A stretch of DNA of 64,000 nucleotides from JAAUTS01 sp034440395. GTDB lineage: Bacteria; Verrucomicrobiota; Verrucomicrobiia; Methylacidiphilales; JAAUTS01. The DNA is taken from positions 1-64,000 of the forward strand of contig JAWXBW010000013.1 of the NCBI GenBank assembly GCA_034440395.1, given 5' to 3'. Positions 25,025 through 32,573 of the stretch are shown piece after piece. Positions within the stretch are counted from its first letter, which is position 1; every line of letters begins with the position of its first letter. The notes under the pieces were generated by a model. That model was not told the origin of the DNA. It saw nothing but the letters and a program-made list of their open reading frames with translations, and did no database searches. A program made the translations under genes and the position numbers.

Positions 25025-25871
25025 GGGTAGATAATCGTAAGTTTTTTAATTCTTTCAACGCACACTCTGCACTGGGGTGCCGTGCTTCTGGATAGCGTTC
25101 AATAAATTGGTGAACCCAGTTACTTAAGTCCATGCTAATATCGGGCCGGAGGGTGAGTAAGCTCACGGGTTGTTCGTTTAAGTGTGCCCGGAGAATGTCG
25201 TTGAGTAAGTCTTTCTCGAAGGCGGGGCGGCCTGCTAAAAGGTAATAGAGGACATGTCCAAGGGCGTAAATGTCGGAGAGCATGGTAGGATTTTTTCCTT
25301 CAAGGAGCTCAGGTGAAACAAATTCGGGCGCTCCAAAAATTTCTTCACGTGCCGCCTCATTTAGCTCCTCTGTAAACCCGTCAAAGCGTGCTAGTCCGAA
25401 GTCGATAATCTTGATTCTCACCCGCCCATTGCTCAGGAGGGTAAGCATGATGTTATCTGGTTTGATGTCGCAATGGATAACAGATTTTTCGTGTAAGGCA
25501 TTGAGGCCTGATAAAGCTTGTCCGGCTAACTCGACAAAATCACTCACGGCAGGCATGACGGAGTCGATGATGCTTTGCAGGTTGGGTCCTGTGATGAGTT
25601 CCATGATTTGGTAATGACCAAGTTCGTCCTCTCCTGAGGCGTAGAGACTCATCACGTTTTCGTGCTGCACGGCTCGGAGGCAGGCCACCTCATGAGCATT
25701 TAGCGTCTCTTGCTCAACGGCGTCTTTCATTTCAGTGCGTAGGCGTTTGATAGCTACGGCATGGGAATCTTTATAATCCCATCCTAGGTAAATATGAGAG
25801 AGCCCGCCTGAGGCCAACAGCTCATGTTGCTCATAGCGTCCGTTGATCAATATTTTTTTCTCCAGAACCAT
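25011..25871 (-). CDS. Eukaryotic-type serine/threonine protein kinase
   Basis: 286 residues formed almost wholly by one kinase domain, with no membrane span. Visible: glycine loop LLASGGLSHIYLG, ATP lysine in VAIKRL, catalytic loop VIHCDIKPDNIM, DFGLARF, the activation-segment end APEFVSPELL and the late YALGHVLYYLLAG. The HRD arginine is Cys (HCD), as in RD-minus kinases, which do not rely on activation-loop phosphorylation in the usual way. It is followed by an overlapping membrane-protease gene. Confidence 0.92.
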   Translation of the reverse strand: MVLEKKILINGRYEQHELLASGGLSHIYLGWDYKDSHAVAIKRLRTEMKDAVEQETLNAHEVACLRAVQHENVMSLYASGEDELGHYQIMELITGPNLQSIIDSVMPAVSDFVELAGQALSGLNALHEKSVIHCDIKPDNIMLTLLSNGRVRIKIIDFGLARFDGFTEELNEAAREEIFGAPEFVSPELLEGKNPTMLSDIYALGHVLYYLLAGRPAFEKDLLNDILRAHLNEQPVSLLTLRPDISMDLSNWVHQFIERYPEARHPSAECALKELKNLRLSTHAEV

Positions 25872-25999
25872 GTGGGTATGGGTGTTAGCACACTTTTAAA
25901 AAAGAATCCACTAAACTTAGATACGACAATTAAAAGGCAGGTTAATTAAAGATCTTTTTAATGAAGGTAAACGCAGGCGGACTTCTGTAATTTTTTAAA

Positions 26000-26028
26000 T
26001 TGGCTCTTTTTTAAAAGAGCTCTATGTT
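26000..26028 (+). promoter_or_regulatory. Promoter with palindromic spacer before the DUF6268-like gene
   Basis: TTGGCT (26000-26005), 17-bp spacer, TATGTT (26023-26028); the ATG at 26036 follows 7 nt later. The sequence GCTCTTTT-TT-AAAAGAGC (26003-26020) is a perfect inverted repeat between the two boxes and could be an operator. Confidence 0.5.
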
Positions 26029-26035
26029 TTTGCCC

Positions 26036-26992
26036 ATGACGAAACTTGTTTTATCTCTCATTCTTTCTTGCGCCGCTGTGCTGCTGCTGAGTGCTCATGT
26101 CACTAGCATTTCTGCGGCGGAGCCGAGTTCAAATACTCTTGATTGGATGAAAGGGGATGAGGAGTCTAAACCTGAATCCAAACCAAGTAAGATTTCGCAT
26201 GAAGCTTCCGTAGATTATTCGTTCGTAGCAGCCGCAGAAGTTCGGCAAGGGGATCGTGTTTTAGGGGACACGAATGTTCAAACTTCCAGCTTTATTTATG
26301 TAGCCTCCATTCCAGTGGCTAAAGCTTGGCGCTTACGGACAGGCCTGGCGTGGGATCGCTTTTCGTTTGGTAATCCGGATAATGCGCCTCTTCCAGATAC
26401 CTTGCAATCCACTACATTGGTTCTAGGGGCAGATGTGGAATTATCTGACAAATGGTTGATGCGTTTTGAGTTTCAACCAGGGATTTATTCTGATTTTGAA
26501 AATGTGGATTCCAATGATTTTAATGTGCCCATGATTTTTGGATTTTCTTACATTGTGGATCGTAATTTGCAGTGGGTTTTCGGCGCACAGGTAAATTTAT
26601 TTAACGCCATACCTGTCATGCCTGGCGCAGGTGTGCGTTGGCAGTTTGCCGACGCTTGGACCTTAAGCCTTATTTTTCCGCAGCCTCGTATCACGTATAA
26701 AATCAATGAGCAGTGGCAAGTCTATGCGGGTGGTGAGCTAAAGGGCGGCTCTTACCGCACGGGCAATGATTTCGGGACGAATTCTGGTAACCCTGCTTTA
26801 AACAACGCCTTAGTTAATTACACAGAAATCCGGGCGGGCGCGGGATTTTCTTACAAGATTCATCCTGCCGTCACGGTTGATTTAGATGGCGGCTGGGTGG
26901 TTAGCCGTAGCTACGATTATTTCCGAGCTGATACCAAGATGAAGTCCGACGGAGCACCGTACGCTCAGGTAGCACTTAAAGCTAAGTTTTAA
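26036..26992 (+). CDS. Outer-membrane beta-barrel protein, DUF6268-like
   Basis: A signal peptide (about 23 residues from MTKLVLSL) precedes a proline- and charge-rich linker and a barrel of repeated amphipathic strands such as WRLRTGLAWDRFSF and WQVYAGGELKGGSY, ending in VALKAKF with terminal Phe. DUF6268 membership is my recollection of the pattern. I choose the ATG at 26036 over 26024, because the earlier one lies inside the -10 box. Divergent from the kinase gene. Confidence 0.7.
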   Translation: MTKLVLSLILSCAAVLLLSAHVTSISAAEPSSNTLDWMKGDEESKPESKPSKISHEASVDYSFVAAAEVRQGDRVLGDTNVQTSSFIYVASIPVAKAWRLRTGLAWDRFSFGNPDNAPLPDTLQSTTLVLGADVELSDKWLMRFEFQPGIYSDFENVDSNDFNVPMIFGFSYIVDRNLQWVFGAQVNLFNAIPVMPGAGVRWQFADAWTLSLIFPQPRITYKINEQWQVYAGGELKGGSYRTGNDFGTNSGNPALNNALVNYTEIRAGAGFSYKIHPAVTVDLDGGWVVSRSYDYFRADTKMKSDGAPYAQVALKAKF

Positions 26993-27003
26993 AACGAGGT
27001 CTC

Positions 27004-27363
27004 TTATCTCTGAGAGTTGCGCTTAATTTTTAAGCTGATGTAACGACATTCTGGGATGATGAATTTCCGGATTTCGAGCTCTATTTTTTGGAATGGAAAT
27101 TCTAGCAGCAGTCCGTTCGCTAGATCTTCGGCTAGGGTTTCGATTAACTTACGTTCCTTGGATTGTGTGATGACCTTGATGCTTTGAGCCACGTTAAAAT
27201 AGTTAATGGTTAAGCTGACATCATCGGCTAGGGCGGCTACGCTCACGGTTTTAACTTCAAAAGTTACACTGATCTCAAGTTTTTGAATCTGAGCACGCTC
27301 TTCGTCAGGGACGCCGATGTGGGTCCAGACTTCTAGGCATTGGATGGAGATGCTATCTGACAT
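27004..27363 (-). CDS. folB: Dihydroneopterin aldolase
   Basis: 119 residues, the size of FolB. Family features are the N-terminal IQCLEVWTHIGVPDEER (active-site Glu/Tyr region), NYFNVAQSIK, KLIETLAEDLA and the late Lys-containing KIELEIRKF. It cleaves dihydroneopterin to the hydroxymethyl pterin, two steps before the FolP reaction. Follows purN by 19 bp, a pair linked by tetrahydrofolate use. Confidence 0.85.
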   Translation of the reverse strand: MSDSISIQCLEVWTHIGVPDEERAQIQKLEISVTFEVKTVSVAALADDVSLTINYFNVAQSIKVITQSKERKLIETLAEDLANGLLLEFPFQKIELEIRKFIIPECRYISLKIKRNSQR

Positions 27364-27382
27364 GGTGGGTAAGGACTAACTC

Positions 27383-27964
27383 TTAGCATGTAATAAGTGA
27401 TTGTAAAACTTCTGGCAGCAAACGATGTTCTTGTTCTTGAATGCGGCGGTGCAGTGTTTCAGCCGTGTCAGAGGCTAGAACGGGCACCCGCGCCTGCTTG
27501 ATAACAGGGCCACCGTCTAGGCTGTCATCGACCCAATGCACGCTGCAGCCCGTCTCATGCACACCGGCTTCAAGGGCTTGTTTCCAAGCGGCTAGACCTT
27601 TAAAAGCTGGTAGGAGAGAGGGGTGGATATTGAGGATTTTACCAGGAAAGGCTTTTAAGAGAGGCTCTTTAATGACCCTCATAAATCCAGCGAGGACGAG
27701 GAGATCGGCTCCGCTTTTAATGAAGGCTTTAGCTAAGGCTTCTTCGATTTCTGGTTCCAGTTTAGTTTTAAAACGGCTGGGTGGGCAAATGTAAGTAGGG
27801 AGGGAGCGTTGGCTGGCCTCATGAAGAATTTGGGCTTGGGGCAGGTCGCTGGCGACGAGTTGAACCGTGGCGTGAAGTTGGCCAGCGGAAATGGCGTGGA
27901 GCAGGGCGACAAAATTAGAGCCTCGACCGGAGCCTAGGACGCCTAGTTTGAGAGGAGATTTCAT
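27383..27964 (-). CDS. purN: Phosphoribosylglycinamide formyltransferase
   Basis: Transfers formyl from 10-formyl-tetrahydrofolate to GAR in purine synthesis. GVLGSGRGSNFVALL is the phosphate loop, and the catalytic part contains LVLAGFMRVI, NIHPSLLPAFKG (Asn, His) and the Asp in VHWVDDSLDGGPVI. 193 residues is normal. Gene pair with folB. Confidence 0.93.
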   Translation of the reverse strand: MKSPLKLGVLGSGRGSNFVALLHAISAGQLHATVQLVASDLPQAQILHEASQRSLPTYICPPSRFKTKLEPEIEEALAKAFIKSGADLLVLAGFMRVIKEPLLKAFPGKILNIHPSLLPAFKGLAAWKQALEAGVHETGCSVHWVDDSLDGGPVIKQARVPVLASDTAETLHRRIQEQEHRLLPEVLQSLITC

Positions 27965-28099
27965 AAGTCTGGAAGCAATTTGGCGATACTAATATTGGTT
28001 TTAACTTGACCCTATTCACTGATGCAGCAACATCCCACACTGTGCAATAGGAAAGTCTCGGGCTAACTAGGAAGGGGTTGCCTATTTAGCAAATGATTT

Positions 28100-29584
28100 A
28101 TGTTTGGAATTCTTTGGTTCGTTAGTTACTCATTAGTGGTCATAGGCCTTTCAGCCTATGGACTTCATCGTTTCTGGATGGTTTATACGTATTATAAACA
28201 TAAACATAAAAAAGTTAATCCACTTTCTCGCTTCACGGAATTACCCACAGTGACGGTGCAACTGCCTATCTTCAACGAGTTGTATGTGGTGGAGCGATTA
28301 ATCCGTTCCGTCGTAGAATTAGACTACCCTAAGCATCTCTTAGAAATTCAAGTCCTAGATGATTCCACAGACGAAACCAAAGAGCTGGCTCAGCGTGTCA
28401 TTAAAGAATATCAAGCACTAGGATTCCAAGTGGAGCATCTACACCGCGTGGATCGGCAGGGGTTTAAGGCAGGAGCTTTACAAGCAGGGATGAAGAAGGC
28501 TAAGGGCGAGTTTATCCTTATTTTTGATGCAGATTTCTTGCCGCCGCCATCCATCATTGAGCAGACCCTCCACTACTTTACTGACCCCAATGTAGGAATG
28601 ATCCAAACCCGTTGGGGACATATCAATCGCAGCTCTAATTTCCTTACTAAAGTGCAGGCGCTCTTACTTGATGGTCATTTAATGATCGAACAAACAGCGC
28701 GCAATCGTAGTGGTCGATTCTTTAATTTTAACGGCACGGCTGGCATCTGGAGAAAAACCTGTATTGAGGATGCTGGCGGCTGGCAGCACGACACGTTAAC
28801 GGAAGACTTAGATCTAAGCTATCGGGCGCAAATCAAGGGTTGGAGATTTATTTTTGTTCCCGACGTGATTACACCCGCCGAGTTGCCCATGGAAATGAAC
28901 GCGTTTAAAGCGCAACAACATCGTTGGGCTAAGGGTGCAATCCAAACTTGTAAAAAGATTTTACCCCGGGTTTGGGAAAGTTCCTTACCCTTAAAAATCA
29001 AACTGGAAGCCACCTTTCATTTAACCTCAAACTTCGCCTACTTACTGCTAGCACTCTTGGCTATTCTCATTCAACCCAATCCGAATTATGCGGGCTTTCA
29101 ATGGAAATCGATCATGATAGTTGATATTCCTATTTTCATGATGGCGTCCTTCTCTATCTTTGTTTTCTATGGAGTGGTTCTGCGGGAACTGAAGTATCCT
29201 TGGTATAAAGTGTTCATTTACGTGCCTATGCTCATTGCGACGGGAATCGGACTTTGTTTGAATAATGCTAAAGCTGTTCTAGAAGCTCTGTTTAATCATC
29301 ACACAGATTTTGCTCGCACCCCTAAATACGGTGCTGGCACAGCAGCAGATAAATGGTGGAAGCAAAAATATAAATCAGCCCATTCTTTTCTACCTTGGTT
29401 AGAGCTAGCCATGGCTGGTTACTATCTCTATCTCGTCCATTTCGCTTGGCAAAATAAACTGTGGGTTTCTCTGCCCTTCTTCGCTCTTTTTGTCATTGGC
29501 TTTGGCTTTGCTGGATTTTACTCCCTTTTTCAACGTTCAGCGTTGTCTCCGTGGCTCGGACGCCTCAAGGGATTAGGGACTTAG
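28100..29584 (+). CDS. Processive-type family 2 glycosyltransferase, membrane bound
   Basis: 494 residues: one N-terminal span (5-28), a cytosolic GT2 domain with VLDDSTDET, the metal motif FDADFLPP, TEDLDLSYR (catalytic base) and QQHRWAKG (QxxRW), then four or five C-terminal spans. This architecture is shared by cellulose-synthase-like and glucomannan-type enzymes that build and export a polysaccharide. Missing PilZ domain. A putative toxin-antitoxin pair follows 3 bp downstream on the same strand, so they may share a transcript. Confidence 0.9.
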   Translation: MFGILWFVSYSLVVIGLSAYGLHRFWMVYTYYKHKHKKVNPLSRFTELPTVTVQLPIFNELYVVERLIRSVVELDYPKHLLEIQVLDDSTDETKELAQRVIKEYQALGFQVEHLHRVDRQGFKAGALQAGMKKAKGEFILIFDADFLPPPSIIEQTLHYFTDPNVGMIQTRWGHINRSSNFLTKVQALLLDGHLMIEQTARNRSGRFFNFNGTAGIWRKTCIEDAGGWQHDTLTEDLDLSYRAQIKGWRFIFVPDVITPAELPMEMNAFKAQQHRWAKGAIQTCKKILPRVWESSLPLKIKLEATFHLTSNFAYLLLALLAILIQPNPNYAGFQWKSIMIVDIPIFMMASFSIFVFYGVVLRELKYPWYKVFIYVPMLIATGIGLCLNNAKAVLEALFNHHTDFARTPKYGAGTAADKWWKQKYKSAHSFLPWLELAMAGYYLYLVHFAWQNKLWVSLPFFALFVIGFGFAGFYSLFQRSALSPWLGRLKGLGT

Positions 29585-29587
29585 GGT

Positions 29588-29860
29588 ATGGAATTTGATT
29601 GGAGTTTATTTTTCTCAAAAGACGTCCGCCCCGAAGAAGTGGCGGAAAGTTACGAGGACCCTTTCTCCGTTCGACTCATGCCAGATAAGGGAGCTATCGC
29701 CCAGATGAGCCGCTTTTGCTGCTTAGGAATGTCTCTGAGTAACCGTGGCGTATTCTCCATCTACAGCTCCAATGGAAAACAAATTAAAGTTGTCGCCGCC
29801 CGACCGATGACGGCAGATGAGGAATTTTTCTATAACCGTAAAATACGGGAATTTTTGTAA
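29588..29860 (+). CDS. BrnT-type toxin
   Basis: 90 residues with the DUF497/BrnT pattern: FDWSLFFSKDVRPEEVAESYEDPFSV, a central beta strand set (VFSIYSSNGKQIKVVAARP) and ending in REFL. BrnT proteins are RelE-fold ribonucleases. It begins 3 bp after the glycosyltransferase stop and its TAA shares an A with the ATG of the antitoxin (TAATG). Confidence 0.8.
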   Translation: MEFDWSLFFSKDVRPEEVAESYEDPFSVRLMPDKGAIAQMSRFCCLGMSLSNRGVFSIYSSNGKQIKVVAARPMTADEEFFYNRKIREFL

Positions 29861-30135
29861 TGCAAACCATAACCAATTGGGATCAGATACCCGCCTTTAA
29901 AACCCTAGAGGAAGAACGGGATTACTGGATGGAGCACCAAGTGGAAGCGCGCATCATGCAGGGTGCCTGCGTTAAGTCTGATAGTAATGAATCTACCACC
30001 ATCACGCTTCGTATCGATCCTCGGATGTTGGCGCGTTTGAAACGACTAGCTGGGCAGCGTTATTTAAATTATCAAAGTATGTTGAAGCAATGGGTGGCAG
30101 AGCGTTTAGAAAAAGAGCTCGAAGGCCGCCCTTAG
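29860..30135 (+). CDS. BrnA-type antitoxin
   Basis: 91 residues. N-terminal half binds the toxin (IPAFKTLEEERDYWMEHQ is typical of BrnA), C-terminal half is a ribbon-helix-helix with TTITLRIDPRMLARLKRLAG and YQSMLKQWVAERLEKEL. Autorepression at the shared promoter would be expected; no promoter is seen between the glycosyltransferase and brnT. It overlaps the convergent VWA gene by four bases. Confidence 0.82.
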   Translation: MQTITNWDQIPAFKTLEEERDYWMEHQVEARIMQGACVKSDSNESTTITLRIDPRMLARLKRLAGQRYLNYQSMLKQWVAERLEKELEGRP

Positions 30136-31055
30136 TTATCAAGTTTAAATTTTTCAGCTTCGCCCGTATTTTTTGCATACTCGAAGAGTTTTGCATAAGG
30201 CTTTTTCTTAATATAACAAAGATAGAGTTTAATCCCCCTTTCCTTAAGTGTAGCGATAAATTTTTCGGTAGCTTTTATATCCTCTCCGTCCGCAAAGTCT
30301 GATAATAAATAAACACTCTCCGTCAAAGGTTTCCCTACTAGGGCGCGATACGTGGCGGAATACAGGTCATCTTGAGAAAAAATATTTTCTCTAGGACTAA
30401 AATCGTAATCAGCACCTCGAGCGCTGGCTGACTCAACTACTGATGCTTCAGGAAACTTTCTTTGAATTTGATCCCGCAGGGATTTATTGTATTCCGTCAT
30501 GCTGCCAGAAATATCCAGCACCACAACAAGACCTCCTGCCCCTACAATCAGACCCCCGAGACGCCCCATGCCCGATCCAACACCCCGTCCTGAACCGCTG
30601 CCACCACCGCTGCCTTTACTTCCTGATCCTTTCACTGCTAGGGCTGAGCCTGTGGAACTGGGTAGTTGAAATGAAGCTAGCGTATTGGTTGAAATAAAAT
30701 CAGGCATGGCAGCAAGCTGGGTAGCGCCACCAAGAGGTAATGAAGAACTAAAACCTCCCTCTAATTGACTAGAATTACCTACAACTTCCGAATTTGGTAA
30801 GGGATCGGGTTCCGTCACGATTTCATCTGTTATCTGTTCAACGACAACCTGAGGCTCTTCTGCATAGGCTTGCACTCGCCTCTCGTCTCGCACCTCACGC
30901 ATGATGAGAGGGCTAAGGAGTAGTAAGATTAAAAAATGGATAAGCAAAGAAATGGTTAAGGTACGAAATTTCTCAGTCTTAGAAAAAAAGTGCCGCAGCA
31001 ACATAGTGGGGTCTTTATGTGTACCTCGATGCGCGTTGAGAATGATTTTTTTCAT
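30132..31055 (-). CDS. Membrane-anchored VWA-domain protein
   Basis: 307 residues. A short cytosolic lead, one span at about 33-52, then a periplasmic linker rich in acidic residues and Pro (TonB-like EEPQVVVEQITDEIVTEPDPLP), a glycine/serine-rich hinge (GSGSKGSGGGSGSGRGVGSG) and a VWA domain with the metal site DISGSM and later SDFADGED. No enzyme. The layout suggests a metal-dependent adhesion or complex-assembly role at the inner membrane, akin to the gene beside TonB/ExbD-like clusters, but no such partner is nearby. Confidence 0.75.
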   Translation of the reverse strand: MKKIILNAHRGTHKDPTMLLRHFFSKTEKFRTLTISLLIHFLILLLLSPLIMREVRDERRVQAYAEEPQVVVEQITDEIVTEPDPLPNSEVVGNSSQLEGGFSSSLPLGGATQLAAMPDFISTNTLASFQLPSSTGSALAVKGSGSKGSGGGSGSGRGVGSGMGRLGGLIVGAGGLVVVLDISGSMTEYNKSLRDQIQRKFPEASVVESASARGADYDFSPRENIFSQDDLYSATYRALVGKPLTESVYLLSDFADGEDIKATEKFIATLKERGIKLYLCYIKKKPYAKLFEYAKNTGEAEKFKLDN

Positions 31056-31127
31056 CGCTTCTACTAAAAAGAATACCGTAAATAAGCCTTAGTGTTAGTT
31101 GATTATTTAAAATAAAGTGAGCCTGCC

Positions 31128-31156
31128 TTGATCTTCTGCCAACAAACGTTTAGCTT
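31128..31156 (+). promoter_or_regulatory. Putative miaB promoter with the -10 next to the start codon
   Basis: TTGATC (31128-31133), 17-bp spacer, TAGCTT (31151-31156). The ATG is at 31165, 8 nt after, so the mRNA would have nearly no leader. Confidence 0.45.
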
Positions 31157-31164
31157 ATTCCTTT

Positions 31165-32535
31165 ATGCCTTCTTTCTATATCAAGACCTATGGTTGCCAG
31201 ATGAATGAGCGGGACTCTGACCAAGTCGCTCGTCACCTGCAGCAACGCGGCTACACGAGAGCTCCGCATGAACGCGAGGCCGACGTGATCCTCCTCAATA
31301 CCTGCTCCGTTCGTGATATGGCTGAGCAAAAAGCCATCGATAAAATGCACAATATAAAATCTTTAAAAAAGAAAAAACCAGCCCTCGTTCTGGGGTTCAT
31401 GGGCTGTATGGCGCAAAGCCGTGGGGCAGAGTTATCTAAAATGATTCCTGGAGTTGATCTCGTCATTGGTACACAGAAATATCATCGAGTCGCTGATTAT
31501 GTTGAAGGCCTTCTTCAACGCAACAACCAAGACATGGATAATTTACGCCAGCCCATTGTAGATACAGCAGAGGAAGAAGGTTCGCAAAATGCTATCCGTG
31601 ATCACACCACAGAAAAAACGGGAGTTACCGCATTTGTTTCGATCATGCAGGGCTGTAACATGCACTGCACCTTTTGCATCGTCCCCTACACGCGTGGATC
31701 CGAGCGCAGCAGACCGCTAGCGGAGATTGTAGCCGAGGTGAAAGATCTCGTTTTGCGTGGAGTGAAAGAAGTGACCCTACTTGGCCAGATTGTTAATTTA
31801 TACGGACGCCATGAATTCCCTAAAGAAAAGGATCGATCTCCCTTCGTTCAGTTGCTTTATGCCTTGGACGCCATAGACGGTCTGGAACGGATCCGTTTTA
31901 CCTCGCCCCATCCTATTGGTTATAAAGAAGATTTAATCCATGCCTTCAGTGATTTAGAAAAACTTTGTGAACACGTTCACCTACCTATGCAATCGGGCAG
32001 CACACGGATCTTGAAGCTTATGCATCGAACCTATTCCGCAGAACAGTATTTACGGCTTACGGAAAAAATACGAGCTGCCTGCCCTGAAGTGGCTCTCACT
32101 ACAGACGTGATAGTGGGCTTTCCTGGGGAAACGGAAGAAGATTACCAACAGACCCGTCAACTCGTGCAGCAAGTAGCTTTTGATAATGCCTTTATCTTCC
32201 GTTACTCCGAACGCCGCGGCACGCCAGCAGCCAGCTTGCTCGACCAAGTTGCGGAAGAAATAAAGGATCAACGTAATCAAGACCTACTACGTGTGATTGA
32301 TGAAAGTGCCTTCAAAAAAGCAGAAGCTTTGAACGGACAAATTGTAGAAATTTTAGTAGAAGGCCCAAGTAAAAATAACATCGCCCGCTACTCTGGTCGC
32401 ACTCGTGGCAATAAGCTCGTCATCATCCCCGCTGAGAGGCGGCACCTAGGGCAACTCCTACCCGTTCGTATCACCGAATCTACAGGGTTCACCTTTTATG
32501 GAGACCCCGCCATTCTCAACCTTGACCTAGCTTAG
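31165..32535 (+). CDS. miaB: tRNA-2-methylthio-N6-dimethylallyladenosine synthase
   Basis: Radical-SAM methylthiotransferase acting on A37 of tRNAs that read UNN codons. First cluster domain Cys: YGCQMN (Cys11), NTCSVRD and GFMGCMAQ; radical-SAM cluster GCNMHCTFCIVPYTRG; C-terminal TRAM domain near 385-450. In the highly conserved LLGQNVNSYG element it reads LLGQIVNLYG, two substitutions. 456 residues is normal. Divergent from the VWA gene. Confidence 0.95.
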   Translation: MPSFYIKTYGCQMNERDSDQVARHLQQRGYTRAPHEREADVILLNTCSVRDMAEQKAIDKMHNIKSLKKKKPALVLGFMGCMAQSRGAELSKMIPGVDLVIGTQKYHRVADYVEGLLQRNNQDMDNLRQPIVDTAEEEGSQNAIRDHTTEKTGVTAFVSIMQGCNMHCTFCIVPYTRGSERSRPLAEIVAEVKDLVLRGVKEVTLLGQIVNLYGRHEFPKEKDRSPFVQLLYALDAIDGLERIRFTSPHPIGYKEDLIHAFSDLEKLCEHVHLPMQSGSTRILKLMHRTYSAEQYLRLTEKIRAACPEVALTTDVIVGFPGETEEDYQQTRQLVQQVAFDNAFIFRYSERRGTPAASLLDQVAEEIKDQRNQDLLRVIDESAFKKAEALNGQIVEILVEGPSKNNIARYSGRTRGNKLVIIPAERRHLGQLLPVRITESTGFTFYGDPAILNLDLA

Positions 32536-32573
32536 GACGCACTACTCAAAAACGAGTTGTGCCAGTATGGTCT

